Source: Anaerobacillus sp. CMMVII (GTDB lineage: Bacteria; Bacillota; Bacilli; Bacillales; Anaerobacillaceae). Taken from it: a stretch of DNA of 64,000 bases. The DNA is taken from contig NZ_JACEHK010000015.1 in the NCBI RefSeq assembly GCF_025377685.1, positions 310,001 through 374,000 of the forward strand, given 5' to 3'. A program made the translations under genes and the position numbers. Shown here piece by piece: positions 9,986 to 19,424 of this stretch (the first letter of the stretch is position 1; each line of letters begins with the position of its first letter). The notes beneath the pieces were generated by a model. That model was given only the letters and a program-made list of their open reading frames with translations, ran no database searches and was not told the DNA's origin.

Positions 9986-10537
9986 ATGAAAGAGGAGTGG
10001 AATATATTACAAATACTTCGACATTCTCGGCATGATTGGCTCAATGTGATTCAGTTAATAAAAGGGAATCTTGCTTTGAAAAAATACGATCGTATAGAGG
10101 AAATTATTCAAGAAGTTGTTAACCAAACCCAACATGAAAGTAAGCTTTCAAATCTTAATATACCTAATTTCACTAGTGAGATTTTGGTATTTAACTGGGA
10201 GAATGGTAACCATTTTCAGCTAGAATTTGAAGTGATTGGTCATTCTCTTGACCTTAAGATGTTTGAAAAACATTTACTTGATTGGTTCCGAAAGTTTTCA
10301 ACCGTCCTAAATAAAAGCTGTGAGCAATATGGTGATAACCATTTACAGTTAACGATAGAGCTACTAGAAGACGAATTGCCAAGGTTTACGTTTGATTTTC
10401 ATGGGGCACTAATAGAAGAGGACAAGATAAAAAAATTTGTTGATGACGTAAACAATTGGAATGAACAAATGAAATTAGTGGAATCATATATTAGTAAGAA
10501 AGAGTTTTACGTAACATTTAAGCTGTTAGATGCTTAA
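9986..10537 (+). CDS. spo0B: Sporulation initiation phosphotransferase Spo0B
   Basis: 183 residues. Passes phosphate from Spo0F to Spo0A in the sporulation phosphorelay. The phospho-acceptor His is residue 16 in LRHSRHDWLNVIQ, which aligns with His30 of the B. subtilis protein; the rest is a poorly conserved histidine-kinase-like C-terminal domain (normal for Spo0B). I prefer ATG 9986, six bases after AGGTG; GTG 9977 is also in frame. Placement directly before obg is as in B. subtilis, but the usual upstream rplU-ysxB-rpmA genes are replaced by the divergent importer operon. Confidence 0.92.
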   Translation: MKEEWNILQILRHSRHDWLNVIQLIKGNLALKKYDRIEEIIQEVVNQTQHESKLSNLNIPNFTSEILVFNWENGNHFQLEFEVIGHSLDLKMFEKHLLDWFRKFSTVLNKSCEQYGDNHLQLTIELLEDELPRFTFDFHGALIEEDKIKKFVDDVNNWNEQMKLVESYISKKEFYVTFKLLDA

Positions 10538-10571
10538 ATGAGCGACATTGAAGAATTTTTGAGGTGAAAAG

Positions 10572-11851
10572 ATGTTTGTAGATAAGGTTACGGTTTATGT
10601 AAAAGGTGGCGACGGGGGTAACGGAATGGTTGCTTTTCGTCGTGAGAAATATATTCCTGATGGTGGACCCGCAGGTGGTGATGGTGGAAATGGAGCAAAT
10701 GTCGTCTTTGAAGTAGAAGAAGGCTTAAGAACGTTAATGGATTTCCGTTACCAACGTCATTTTAAGGCCCAACGCGGGGAGCATGGAAGGTCAAAAAGTC
10801 AACATGGGAAAAATGCCAGTGATTTCGTCATTAAAGTTCCACCAGGAACAACAGTGATTGATGAAGATACAAAACGACAATTGCTGATTTAGTGAACCAT
10901 GGACAAAGGGCAATTATTGCCAAAGGTGGTCGCGGTGGTCGTGGAAATTGTCGCTTTGCAACACCGACGAATCCAGCTCCAGAAATAGCTGAAAATGGTG
11001 AGCCAGGGCAGGAACGAAATATCACGTTAGAGTTAAAGCTGCTAGCAGATGTTGGTCTCGTAGGTTTTCCGAGTGTCGGGAAATCGACATTACTATCAGT
11101 AGTTTCAGCCGCAAGGCCAAAAATTGCGGAATATCACTTTACAACAATCAAACCTAATTTAGGGATGGTTGAAGTCGAAGAGGGCCGTAGTTTTGTTATG
11201 GCTGACTTACCAGGTTTAATAGAAGGAGCACATCTTGGCGTAGGGTTAGGACATCAATTTTTGAGACATATTGAAAGAACAAAGGTAATTGTTCACGTAA
11301 TCGATATGTCAGGCCTAGAAGGGCGAGATCCGTACGAAGATTACCTGAAAATTAAACAAGAATTAAAAGAATACAACCTAAGGTTAACAGAGCGTCCGGA
11401 ACTTATTGTAGCTAATAAAATGGACATGCCTGATGCTGAAGAAAATTTAGTTCAATTTAAAGAGCAGTTAGGTTTAGATATTCCAATCTTCCCAATTTCT
11501 GCAATTACAAGACAGGGACTGCGTGAGCTAATTCTTGCGATAGCCGATAAAGTTGATACGACACCTGAGTTCTTACTTGTTGAAGAAGAAGTGGAAAGCA
11601 GAATTATCTATCGACATGAAAAAGCAGAAGATCCATTTAAAATTACAAGAGATGATGATGGGGCATATGTCCTTTCTGGCGATGCGCTTGAGAAGTTATT
11701 TAAAATGACAGATTTCACAAGAGATGAATCGGTTCGTCGCTTTGCGCGGCAAATGCGTGGTCTAGGTGTTGATGCTGCTCTTCGTGAGCGAGGAGCCAAG
11801 GATGGAGACCTTGTCCGTATCTTGAAATTTGAATTTGAGTTTATTGAATAA
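10572..11851 (+). CDS. obg: GTPase Obg/CgtA (frameshifted by one missing base)
   Basis: Ribosome-associated GTPase needed for 50S maturation and, in B. subtilis, for growth and sporulation. The first frame holds the glycine-rich Obg fold ([18 protein letters not shown]), the second the G domain with G1 [17 protein letters not shown] and NKMD, plus the C-terminal OCT domain. The break is at about 10875-10880; one extra base gives [17 protein letters not shown] and a 426-residue protein, the family length. Since obg is essential in B. subtilis, the living cell almost surely has it intact and the lesion is in the sequence. Confidence 0.95.
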
Positions 11852-11855
11852 TTCT

Positions 11856-11885
11856 AAAAAAAGCTACCTTCACAGGTAGCTTTTT
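11856..11885 (+). terminator. Intrinsic terminator of spo0B-obg
   Basis: AAAAAGCTACCT and AGGTAGCTTTTT flank a TCAC loop, a perfect hairpin ending in T residues, 5 bp after the obg stop. Confidence 0.88.
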
Positions 11886-11974
11886 AGTGTAGAGTTTAGA
11901 GTGTAAAGTTGCGATAGTATTTCTAGTTTTTTTTTAGGCTTCGGAGCTTAGCTTGAACAACTCTACACTAATTA
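11886..11974. repeat. Heptamer-hairpin repeat, copy 2 (degenerate)
   Basis: Left arm AGTGTAGAGTTTAGAGTGT, centre GGCTTCGGAGC, right arm ending ACTCTACACT. The arms are shorter and more diverged than in other copies and are separated by a T-rich stretch. It abuts the obg terminator. Confidence 0.6.
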
Positions 11975-12040
11975 CTGTTGTCAAAATAGTCATACAACTT
12001 TATAATGTATTAATAGGAATTTTCCAGGTGGTGTTTTTTT

Positions 12041-12493
12041 GTGACGAAGAAAAATAGTGAGGAATTTTATTTAGTGAGAGCCGATATCTTACCGGAAGCG
12101 ATGCAAAAAACGTTAGAAGCAAAAGCTTTATTAGATAGCGGTAAAGTAAAGAAAATAAATGAAGCGGTTCAAGCAGTCGATTTAAGTAGAAGTGCTTATT
12201 ATAAATACAAAGATGGTATTTTTCCTTTTCATACAATGGTGAAGGAAAAAATTATGACCCTCTCAATTCATCTTGAGGATCGATCTGGCACGTTATCAAA
12301 ATTGTTGTCGGTTGTAGCAGAGGCGGGATCAAACGTGTTGACGATCAACCAAACGATCCCACTCCAAGGTCGGGCAACGATTACTTTGTCAATAGAAACA
12401 GCTTCTATGAATATAGAAGTCGATAAATTAGTAAAACAAATTCAGCAGCTCGATGCAGTTGAAAAAGTAGAATTAATTGGGTCAGGCGCATAA
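12041..12493 (+). CDS. pheB: ACT domain-containing protein PheB
   Basis: 150 residues. The C-terminal half is an ACT amino-acid-binding domain ([23 protein letters not shown]). The N-terminal half ([17 protein letters not shown]) looks like a small helix-turn-helix region. The gene sits 15 bp before pheA, as in Bacillus, which suggests a role in phenylalanine sensing; its biochemical function is not established. GTG start with CCAGGTGGTG upstream. Confidence 0.88.
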   Translation: MTKKNSEEFYLVRADILPEAMQKTLEAKALLDSGKVKKINEAVQAVDLSRSAYYKYKDGIFPFHTMVKEKIMTLSIHLEDRSGTLSKLLSVVAEAGSNVLTINQTIPLQGRATITLSIETASMNIEVDKLVKQIQQLDAVEKVELIGSGA

Positions 12494-12508
12494 ATTTGAA
12501 AGGAGTCC

Positions 12509-13396
12509 ATGATGACTAAAATAGCTTATTTAGGTCCGAAAGGAACATTTACTGAAGTAGCTGCTAAAGCTGTATTTCCTAATGATGAGAGAGTTCCTTT
12601 TACATCAATTCCCGATTGTATGGACGGCGTTTCAAATGGAGCTGTACAATTCGCAGTCGTGCCTATTGAAAATGCGATTGAGGGCTCTGTTAACCTAACG
12701 TTGGATTATTTACTACACAATAAAAAACTTTTGATCAATGGAGAAATTGTTGTTCCGATTGAACAGCACTTATTAATTCATACCAATTATATTCATAATT
12801 GGGCGAATATCGAAAAGGTATACTCACATCCTCATGCTATAGCTCAATGTCATAAATTTTTACGTTCAATGTTACCAAATGCTCAGTTAGAGTATATGAA
12901 CTCCACAGGGGCAGCCGCAGAATATGTCGCCAAACATCCTAATGAGCCGATTGCGGCAATTGGAAACCATTTAGCTGCTAAGCAATATCAACTAGAAATT
13001 GCTCAAGACAGTGTCCATGACTATGATAATAATCATACGCGCTTTGTCATATTGAGAAATGAAAAAAGTGTCCTTTCAGATACATCTCCACTTTATACTG
13101 GCGATAAAACGACATTAATGGTCACTTTGCCTGCAGATTACCCTGGTGCACTTCATCATGTTCTCTCTGCCTTTGCTTGGCGTAAGTTAAATTTGTCGAA
13201 AATAGAGTCAAGGCCTATGAAAACCGGACTTGGTAACTACTTTTTTGTCATTGATGTTGACATGAAAATGGATGATGTTTTGATTCCAGGTGTGATTGCT
13301 GAATTAGAGGCATTGAAATGTCAGGTTTCATTATTAGGTAGTTATCCTTGCTTCTCTTTATTAAAAAAAGAAAATGAAATAATTGTCGAAACGTAA
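12509..13396 (+). CDS. pheA: Prephenate dehydratase
   Basis: 295 residues. Converts prephenate to phenylpyruvate in phenylalanine synthesis. Starts KIAYLGPKGTFTEVAAK, contains the catalytic TRF motif (NNHTRFVIL), and ends with a regulatory ACT domain whose Phe-binding signatures GALHHVL and ESRPMK are present. It is a stand-alone dehydratase, without a chorismate mutase domain. Two adjacent ATGs (12509, 12512) follow AAGGAG. Ends at a strong terminator. Confidence 0.96.
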   Translation: MMTKIAYLGPKGTFTEVAAKAVFPNDERVPFTSIPDCMDGVSNGAVQFAVVPIENAIEGSVNLTLDYLLHNKKLLINGEIVVPIEQHLLIHTNYIHNWANIEKVYSHPHAIAQCHKFLRSMLPNAQLEYMNSTGAAAEYVAKHPNEPIAAIGNHLAAKQYQLEIAQDSVHDYDNNHTRFVILRNEKSVLSDTSPLYTGDKTTLMVTLPADYPGALHHVLSAFAWRKLNLSKIESRPMKTGLGNYFFVIDVDMKMDDVLIPGVIAELEALKCQVSLLGSYPCFSLLKKENEIIVET

Positions 13397-13415
13397 TAAT
13401 GGTTACCACCATATC

Positions 13416-13472
13416 AAAAGGGATCCAAAATGTTTGTGTACTCTATACAAACATTTTGGATCCCTTTTTTTT
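13416..13472. terminator. Strong terminator between pheA and niaR
   Basis: A stem of about 22 bp with the arm AAAAGGGATCCAAAATGTTT, followed by T residues on the plus strand and preceded by A residues, so it could work for pheA and, less well, on the minus strand. Confidence 0.88.
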
Positions 13473-13600
13473 ATGCTTTTTTCATCTGCAATGTGACTAT
13501 CTATAACATCGAGCAGCTTAACAGATGTTTTTCAGTTTATATCTTAGTGTTTCAGGTAATAATTTCTAAATGGACCTTTTAATTACACTCTTTATTTTCT

Positions 13601-13670
13601 AAAAGGCTGTTGCTATTAGCTTTTAGATCGTAAATGCTTGGTTCTTCACGCTTTGCGTGAAGCCTTTAAC
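13601..13670. repeat. Cloverleaf-type repeat, truncated copy
   Basis: Contains GTTGCTATTAGCTTTTAGAT, the first inner arm in reduced form (ATGCTTGGTT) and the hairpin TTCACGCTTTGCGTGAA, but lacks the closing outer arm found in the copies at 23241 and 58421. It lies 3 bp from the niaR stop. Confidence 0.7.
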
Positions 13671-13672
13671 TA

Positions 13673-14224
13673 TTAATACTCCTCGGTGTTTAATAGGTAT
13701 CCAGCGTTTTCAAGAGCCTGGCAAATTTCCTCAAGCGTCTCCTGTTTTCTTGCCTCAATTGTATGAAGATGAACGCCATCAGTAAGTTGTGATAGTAGCA
13801 CGGCTTTTGTGGATGCCATTTTTGACATGAATATTTGAACTTCACGGCGGTTTCTAATCATCAGAGAGGCTGTGAGGTCTCCATAAACAGGATGTTCAAC
13901 GACTACATCCTTAACAATTCCTCCGTAGTCTACAATGATATTCAATTCATCTTCGGTTTGCTCTGGTTGGTGTCTACAGGCGATGACTCTCGAAACAATA
14001 TCTGCTTTAGGGTGTTCCCTCATATACATATATCCCTGTGCAGTTGCTAGGATTGGTAGATTTCTTGCTTTCAAAATTGAGATGTCTTGAACGATTACTT
14101 GCCGGCTTACGTTAGTTTTCGTTGCGAGCAGTGTTCCAGTAATTGGTTGATCTTCTTCCATGAGCCATTGCAAGATCAATTCTCTTCGTTCTTCACCTAG
14201 GATTTTTTTCTTTGGTTGTTTCAT
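13673..14224 (-). CDS. niaR: Nicotinate-responsive transcriptional repressor NiaR
   Basis: 183 residues. N-terminal winged helix (REL...TGTLLATKTNVSRQVIVQDI) followed by a 3H domain with the conserved His-containing segments EHPVYGDL and DGVHLHTIEA, which bind nickel and nicotinate in known members. Represses NAD synthesis genes in Gram-positive bacteria. Its start overlaps the nifS stop (ATGA), so the two are co-translated, and both diverge from nadBCA, the expected target. Confidence 0.92.
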   Translation of the reverse strand: MKQPKKKILGEERRELILQWLMEEDQPITGTLLATKTNVSRQVIVQDISILKARNLPILATAQGYMYMREHPKADIVSRVIACRHQPEQTEDELNIIVDYGGIVKDVVVEHPVYGDLTASLMIRNRREVQIFMSKMASTKAVLLSQLTDGVHLHTIEARKQETLEEICQALENAGYLLNTEEY

Positions 14225-15360
14225 TTAGCTCCCCCTTGATTTAAATAATCTTCGACAATTTCCTTGAAAGCATTTGCTGTAGCTTCCATATGTTCCATTG
14301 TTGTATGGTTTCCTAAAGAGATCCGGATTAATTCGGTGGCCGCTTCTTTTGGAAAACCTAGTTCTAACATAGTTTTTGAAGCTGTTTGTTCACCAACTTT
14401 ACAGGCGGTTCCTGTTGAAATAGCGATATCTTTTTGATTTAATTTCAACATCAACCATTGACCTTCTACACCATGAATTCTAAGAGATAAATGATGGCTA
14501 AGGCGATCTGTTCTATGACCAACGAGGCTAAAATCTACATCGTACTCAGACAATCGCTGCATTAAATGCTGACTTAATCTATGTAAGCGACGCTCCTCTT
14601 CTGGCATCTTACGACAAATTTCTATTGCCGCTTCAGCAAAACTAGCAATGCCAGGTACATTGATAGTTCCAGCACGAAAACCATTTTCATGAGTTGTATT
14701 AGGAATAAGTGGTTTCCAGTCTATTCGAGGTGAAATATAGACAGCTCCAACTCCTTTTGGACCATACACTTTGTGGCTTGAAAGAGCGATGCTATCAATT
14801 TGTAAATTGGTAACATCTATAGGTATTTTTCCAAAAGACTGAACACAATCGCTATGAAACAGTATTTTTTTCTCGTTCAAGAACATTCCAATTTGATGTA
14901 AATCTTGGATGGTCCCAATGTCAGAGTTGGCGTGTCCAATAGATACAAGAATCGTATTTTCTTGAAGTGCTTCTCTTAATTTGGAAAGAGAAATCTTCCC
15001 TTCTTGATCAACTTCTAAAAAAGTTATTTGATACCCTTCCTCTTGTAACTGTAAAAACGTATTTATGACAGAAAAATGCTCAACGGCTGTCGTTATGATA
15101 TGGCCTGATTTCCCTTTTACTAATGTCTTAATAGCCAAATTATTTGAATCTGACCCTCCACCAGTGAAGTAAATTCCTTTAGGATCCCCATTGATACATT
15201 TAGCTATTTCCTTACGAGATTGTTCCAATAAGCTTTTTGCTTTTGCACCTTCGTCATGAAGGCTATTAGGGTTGCCAAAAAAGTGAGTTGATGCTTTCGT
15301 AAAAACCTCCAAGGCTTTTTCTGACATCGGAGTTGTTGCACAGTAGTCTAAATAAATCAT
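14221..15360 (-). CDS. nifS: Cysteine desulfurase NifS (NAD-cluster type)
   Basis: 379 residues. PLP enzyme that takes sulfur from cysteine; in B. subtilis this paralogue matures the 4Fe-4S cluster of NadA. PLP Lys is at residue 197 (SSHKVYGPKG) and the sulfur-accepting Cys at residue 320 (STGTACKVG). Starts with ATG after AAGGTGGTG. A second desulfurase, IscS, is encoded at the right end of the window. Divergent from nadB with a shared 132-bp regulatory gap. Confidence 0.93.
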   Translation of the reverse strand: MIYLDYCATTPMSEKALEVFTKASTHFFGNPNSLHDEGAKAKSLLEQSRKEIAKCINGDPKGIYFTGGGSDSNNLAIKTLVKGKSGHIITTAVEHFSVINTFLQLQEEGYQITFLEVDQEGKISLSKLREALQENTILVSIGHANSDIGTIQDLHQIGMFLNEKKILFHSDCVQSFGKIPIDVTNLQIDSIALSSHKVYGPKGVGAVYISPRIDWKPLIPNTTHENGFRAGTINVPGIASFAEAAIEICRKMPEEERRLHRLSQHLMQRLSEYDVDFSLVGHRTDRLSHHLSLRIHGVEGQWLMLKLNQKDIAISTGTACKVGEQTASKTMLELGFPKEAATELIRISLGNHTTMEHMEATANAFKEIVEDYLNQGGAK

Positions 15361-15382
15361 TGTAGCACCACCTTAAAAAAAA

Positions 15383-15428
15383 GTCTTGTCACTAGTTTAA
15401 AAGTATGTAAATATAGGTGTCAAGACAG
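15383..15428. promoter_or_regulatory. Candidate NiaR operator between nifS and nadB
   Basis: GTCTTGTCAC (15383-15392) and GTGTCAAGAC (15417-15426) form an inverted repeat matching at 9 of 10 positions in the gap between the divergent operons. NiaR is known to control such divergent nad/nifS operons, so I assign it by context; the family operator was not aligned. Confidence 0.5.
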
Positions 15429-15492
15429 TTGTATGATATTTATGTGAAATACAGTAAAACGTTAGTCTAGTTCCTTTCTAAGGAGGGTAAGT

Positions 15493-17067
15493 ATGAACAG
15501 AAGAAAAGCGGATGTTGTTATTATCGGTAGTGGGCTTGCCGGATTAATGACTGCTGATTATCTTTGTAACGAAAAAAATGTGATGCTTATCACAAAGTCG
15601 GAGATTAACCATAGTAATTCTTGGCTAGCCCAAGGTGGCATTGCCGCTGCAGTGACAAAAGAAGATCACTGGCATGAGCATTATCAAGATACAATCGTCG
15701 CAGGTAGTTTCCATAACCGTAAAGAAACAACCGAGATACTTGTAAAACACGGAACTAGGCTTATCAAACGACTTATTGAAATTGGGGTAAATTTTGATAA
15801 GGATGAAAATAATGAACTCTCACTTGGAATGGAAGGTGCTCATGGCAAAAGAAGGATTCTTCATGCTGGTGGAGATGCCACTGGAAAAGTAATCGTAGAA
15901 GCAATAATGGCAAGAGTCCTTCCTAGAATTACAGTATTTGAGCGGGAAATGGCCTACGACTTAGTAATAGAAAATGGTGTTTGTTGTGGTGTTTATACAA
16001 AAGATGAGAATGATAACATCTGGTTGATCGAGGCGGAACACGTCATTGTTGCAACAGGAGGAATAGGTCAGCTATATTCGGCAACTTCAAATTGCCTTGA
16101 GGCTACTGGCGATGGAATTGCAATGGCTTATCGTGCCGGAGCTGCTATATCAGATATGGAATTTATACAGTTTCACCCTACACTTTTTAAGTGTGAGGGA
16201 AGTGGGAATGGCCTCATCTCAGAAGCGGTTCGAGGTGAGGGGGCAAGGTTAGTGACTGGGGATGGCGAATTCCTTATGAAAGGAAAGCATCCAATGGAAG
16301 ATTTGGCCCCACGTGATATTGTTGCTAGAGAAATCTTTCAAACCCAATTAAAAAATAAAAGTATCTTTTTAAATATACAAAGTGTCCGTAATTTTCAATC
16401 AAGATTTCCATCTATTTATGAAATGTGTCGCATAGATCCAACCTTCTTGAAAAATGGTTTATTACCAGTTCAACCAGGAGCACATTTTATTATGGGGGGG
16501 ATTAAAGTCGACGAAGATGGCTGCTCGACAATACCCAATTTATACGCAGTAGGTGAGTGTGCGAATACTGGTGTCCATGGAGCAAATAGACTAGCAAGTA
16601 ATTCTTTATTAGAAGCAGTCGTTTTTGCCGAACGCTTATCAGGTAAGATTTTAACGACTGAAAATAAAGTTGGACAAAATGAGATCGCGCCGGTTGTTTT
16701 GAAATCTATGAAAATAGTAACTCTTCCGACGATAAAGGATATACAAATGGTCATGGATCGCTATGTAGGAATTATTAGAGATGCAGAAGGTTTGCAACAA
16801 GCGATCACATGGTTTGAATATTATTTAAATGTTTTAGATGAACAACATTTTCAACTAAACATCCAAGAAAAAATAATTTGCAATATGTTGACAGTTGGAT
16901 TACTAGTTGCTAAAGCAAGCCTACACAGGAAGGAGAGTCGTGGTGGACATTATCGATCAGACTTTCCGAAATTAAATGATCACGAGTGGTATGGCTATAG
17001 AAATGTATTTCTAAAAAAGGAATTGTACCAAGAAAAATTTATTGAGCAATCCGTAATGATCAGCTGA
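15493..17067 (+). CDS. nadB: L-aspartate oxidase
   Basis: 524 residues. FAD enzyme that oxidises L-aspartate to iminoaspartate for quinolinate synthesis, using oxygen or fumarate. N-terminal FAD motif (DVVIIGSGLAGLMTADYL), HSNSWLAQGGIAAA and the substrate-binding VGECANTGVHGANRLASNSL are classic for the succinate-dehydrogenase/fumarate-reductase flavoprotein family. ATG follows AGGAGGGTAAGT. First gene of nadB-nadC-nadA. Confidence 0.96.
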   Translation: MNRRKADVVIIGSGLAGLMTADYLCNEKNVMLITKSEINHSNSWLAQGGIAAAVTKEDHWHEHYQDTIVAGSFHNRKETTEILVKHGTRLIKRLIEIGVNFDKDENNELSLGMEGAHGKRRILHAGGDATGKVIVEAIMARVLPRITVFEREMAYDLVIENGVCCGVYTKDENDNIWLIEAEHVIVATGGIGQLYSATSNCLEATGDGIAMAYRAGAAISDMEFIQFHPTLFKCEGSGNGLISEAVRGEGARLVTGDGEFLMKGKHPMEDLAPRDIVAREIFQTQLKNKSIFLNIQSVRNFQSRFPSIYEMCRIDPTFLKNGLLPVQPGAHFIMGGIKVDEDGCSTIPNLYAVGECANTGVHGANRLASNSLLEAVVFAERLSGKILTTENKVGQNEIAPVVLKSMKIVTLPTIKDIQMVMDRYVGIIRDAEGLQQAITWFEYYLNVLDEQHFQLNIQEKIICNMLTVGLLVAKASLHRKESRGGHYRSDFPKLNDHEWYGYRNVFLKKELYQEKFIEQSVMIS

Positions 17068-17103
17068 GTTCTATCTACTAGTAAAAAAGGAGTTGACTTT
17101 CTA

Positions 17104-17937
17104 ATGAATAAACTAAGGTTAAGGGCAATGTTAGCGGCATTTCTTGAAGAAGATCTAGGTACCGGAGATTTAACAAGTGAATCTATTTTTACAGAAAAGG
17201 ATTTTGGTTTCGGAGTCTTTGTCGCTAAAGAGGATGGTGTCTTCTGCGGTGAAGAGATCATTAGCCAAGGTTTTAAATTGCTTAATGATCGGATTTCAGT
17301 TGACTTACATCTAAGTGATGGAGCATTAGTCAAAAAGGGTGATAAGATTGCTACCATAGAAGGACCGGTCATTCATTTGTTAACAGGAGAACGTGTCATA
17401 CTAAACTTAATACAAAGAATGAGTGGAATAGCTACACTTACGAAACAAGCAGTTTTAAATGCGAAGAGTTCCCATACAAAAATATGTGATACACGAAAAA
17501 CTACTCCTGGCTTAAGAATGCTCGAAAAATACGCTGTTACTTGTGGTGGCGGCTTTAATCATCGAATGGGTCTATATGATGCGGTGATGATTAAAGATAA
17601 CCATATTGCAGCTGCCGGTGGAATTGCAGAAGCGGTGAAAAAAGTGAGAGAAAAACTTGGTCATACCGTAAAAATTGAGGTTGAGACCGAATGTCTAGAA
17701 GATGTCCTTGCTGCGGTAAATGCTAAGGCTGATATAATTATGTTTGATAATCGGACTCCTGAAGAAATTCGTCAATTTATTGAATTAGTCCCAGAAGGCA
17801 TTATCACCGAAGCCTCTGGTGGAATTACGATGGATAATGTAGCCAGCTATGCGAATACGGAAGTGGACTTCATATCCTTAGGGTTTTTGACCCACTCAGC
17901 AAAAGCAATAGATATAAGTTTTAATATTGAAGTTTAA
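17104..17937 (+). CDS. nadC: Quinolinate phosphoribosyltransferase (nicotinate-nucleotide pyrophosphorylase)
   Basis: 277 residues. Decarboxylating transfer of phosphoribose to quinolinate, giving nicotinate mononucleotide. Signatures EEDLGTGDLT near the N-terminus, DTRKTTPGLR, KYAVTCGGGFNHRMGL and EASGGI are the substrate-binding segments of the family. Starts 36 bp after nadB. A heptamer hairpin separates it from nadA. Confidence 0.96.
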   Translation: MNKLRLRAMLAAFLEEDLGTGDLTSESIFTEKDFGFGVFVAKEDGVFCGEEIISQGFKLLNDRISVDLHLSDGALVKKGDKIATIEGPVIHLLTGERVILNLIQRMSGIATLTKQAVLNAKSSHTKICDTRKTTPGLRMLEKYAVTCGGGFNHRMGLYDAVMIKDNHIAAAGGIAEAVKKVREKLGHTVKIEVETECLEDVLAAVNAKADIIMFDNRTPEEIRQFIELVPEGIITEASGGITMDNVASYANTEVDFISLGFLTHSAKAIDISFNIEV

Positions 17938-17943
17938 ACATTC

Positions 17944-18036
17944 AGTTTTGAGTGTAGAGTTTTGAGTTTCTTGAAAGCAGTGCCCTCGAAGCATTACTTT
18001 GAAGAATTCAAACCTCAAACCTCAAAACTCAAAACT
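17944..18036. repeat. Heptamer-hairpin repeat, copy 3 (nadC-nadA gap)
   Basis: Left arm AGTTTTGAGTGTAGAGTTTT, centre with CTCGAAGCA, right arm of ACCTCAA and AACTCAA units. It fills almost the whole gap between nadC and nadA and ends just before the nadA ribosome site (GAGGGGGTTGAG). Confidence 0.85.
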
Positions 18037-18055
18037 TAGAGGGGGTTGAGAAACT

Positions 18056-19159
18056 ATGAGTATTTTAGAGATGATGAACGAAGAAGTTATTATTCCAGCC
18101 CGTTACAAAGCGATGACGGCTGAACAAATGGAAACAAGAATTAAAGAAATTAAAGAATCATTTGGTACTAGGTTGTATATTCCAGGTCATCATTATCAAA
18201 AAGATGAGGTGATTCAATTTGCCGATGATACTGGTGATTCTTTAAGACTTGCACAGCTTTCCGCAAATAACAATTTAGCAGAGTATATCGTTTTTTGTGG
18301 TGTTCATTTTATGGCTGAAACGGCTGATATTCTAACAAATGAAAATCAAAAGGTTATCTTACCTGATATGAGAGCTGGCTGTTCTATGGCTGATATGGCA
18401 AATCTACACCAAACTGAAAAAGCATGGGTAGCGCTGCAGGAGTTATTTGGGGATACAATGATACCTTTAACATATGTTAATAGTACTGCTGAGATTAAAG
18501 CGTTTTGTGGTAAACATGAAGGGGCTACTGTTACGTCTTCCAATGCACAAAAAATGGTCCAGTGGGCATTAACTCAAAAAGAACGTATTTTCTTTTTACC
18601 CGATCAACATCTTGGAAGAAACACGGCATTTGATTTAGGTATTCCTTTAGAAGAGATGGCCATTTGGGATCCTGAAGTAGAGAAGTTGGAATATGATGGT
18701 GATATAAATAGAATTAAGGTGATTTTGTGGAAGGGGTATTGCTCTGTTCATGAAAAATTTACTGTAGAAAATATAAAACAAATGAGAAATGAATATCCAG
18801 GGATTACGATTATTGTTCATCCTGAATGCAGTCATGAGGTGGTTCAATTAGCTGACTTTGCAGGATCGACAAACTACATTATTGATAAGTTGAAAGAAGC
18901 AGAGCCTAACAGTATTTGGGCAGTTGGTACTGAAATGAATTTAGTCAATAGGTTAGCCAAAATACACGATAACAAGCAGGTCTATTCTTTAAATCCAAAT
19001 ATGTGTCCTTGTTTAACGATGAACCGCATTGATCTACCTCATCTTTTATGGGCGCTAGAAAGTATCGAAAAGGGAAATCCAATTAATGAAATTACAGTTG
19101 ATAAAGAAATTGCTCGTTACGCAGTTCTAGCCGTAGAACGAATGCTCGAACGAGCGTAA
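18056..19159 (+). CDS. nadA: Quinolinate synthase
   Basis: 367 residues. Condenses iminoaspartate with dihydroxyacetone phosphate; an oxygen-sensitive 4Fe-4S enzyme. Cys109 (RAGCSMAD), Cys229 (GYCSVHE) and Cys319 (MCPCLTM) correspond to the cluster ligands 110, 230 and 320 of the B. subtilis protein. The order nadB-nadC-nadA with nifS opposite links the enzyme to its cluster-assembly partner. Ends at a strong terminator. Confidence 0.96.
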   Translation: MSILEMMNEEVIIPARYKAMTAEQMETRIKEIKESFGTRLYIPGHHYQKDEVIQFADDTGDSLRLAQLSANNNLAEYIVFCGVHFMAETADILTNENQKVILPDMRAGCSMADMANLHQTEKAWVALQELFGDTMIPLTYVNSTAEIKAFCGKHEGATVTSSNAQKMVQWALTQKERIFFLPDQHLGRNTAFDLGIPLEEMAIWDPEVEKLEYDGDINRIKVILWKGYCSVHEKFTVENIKQMRNEYPGITIIVHPECSHEVVQLADFAGSTNYIIDKLKEAEPNSIWAVGTEMNLVNRLAKIHDNKQVYSLNPNMCPCLTMNRIDLPHLLWALESIEKGNPINEITVDKEIARYAVLAVERMLERA

Positions 19160-19228
19160 TAAAAAGATAACTCTGCATCCCTTGGATTAACAGGTTTACT
19201 TCAAAGGTGCAAACAAGCCACTCACAAT

Positions 19229-19270
19229 AAAAAAACATGTGATTCACAGCAGGAATCACATGTTTTTTTT
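19229..19270 (+). terminator. Terminator of nadBCA
   Basis: AAAAAACATGTGATTC pairs with GAATCACATGTTTTTT around ACAGCAG, followed by T residues. Confidence 0.9.
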
Positions 19271-19305
19271 ATTGTTATATCAGTTTTTCATTACTAAATA
19301 GATTT

Positions 19306-19373
19306 GAAATCACAAAGTAATTCACCTCCGTTTTTCACATAGGTGGAAATAAATATTTCCTTCTTGTGATTTC
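19306..19373. repeat. Possible three-way hairpin element
   Basis: Outer stem GAAATCACAA/TTGTGATTTC encloses TTCACCT/AGGTGGAA and GGAAAT/ATTTCC hairpins, the two inner ones overlapping by a few bases. Single copy as far as I can see. Confidence 0.45.
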
Positions 19374-19424
19374 GATGTGATTTCTATTTGCTATGTGTAT
19401 TATCCAAAGGTACTTAAAATAAGT

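Noticed and set aside
10860-10900. Programmed ribosomal frameshifting in obg and other split genes
   Set aside because: No common slippery heptamer or downstream structure; ten unrelated genes with the same one-base deficit fit sequence error better.
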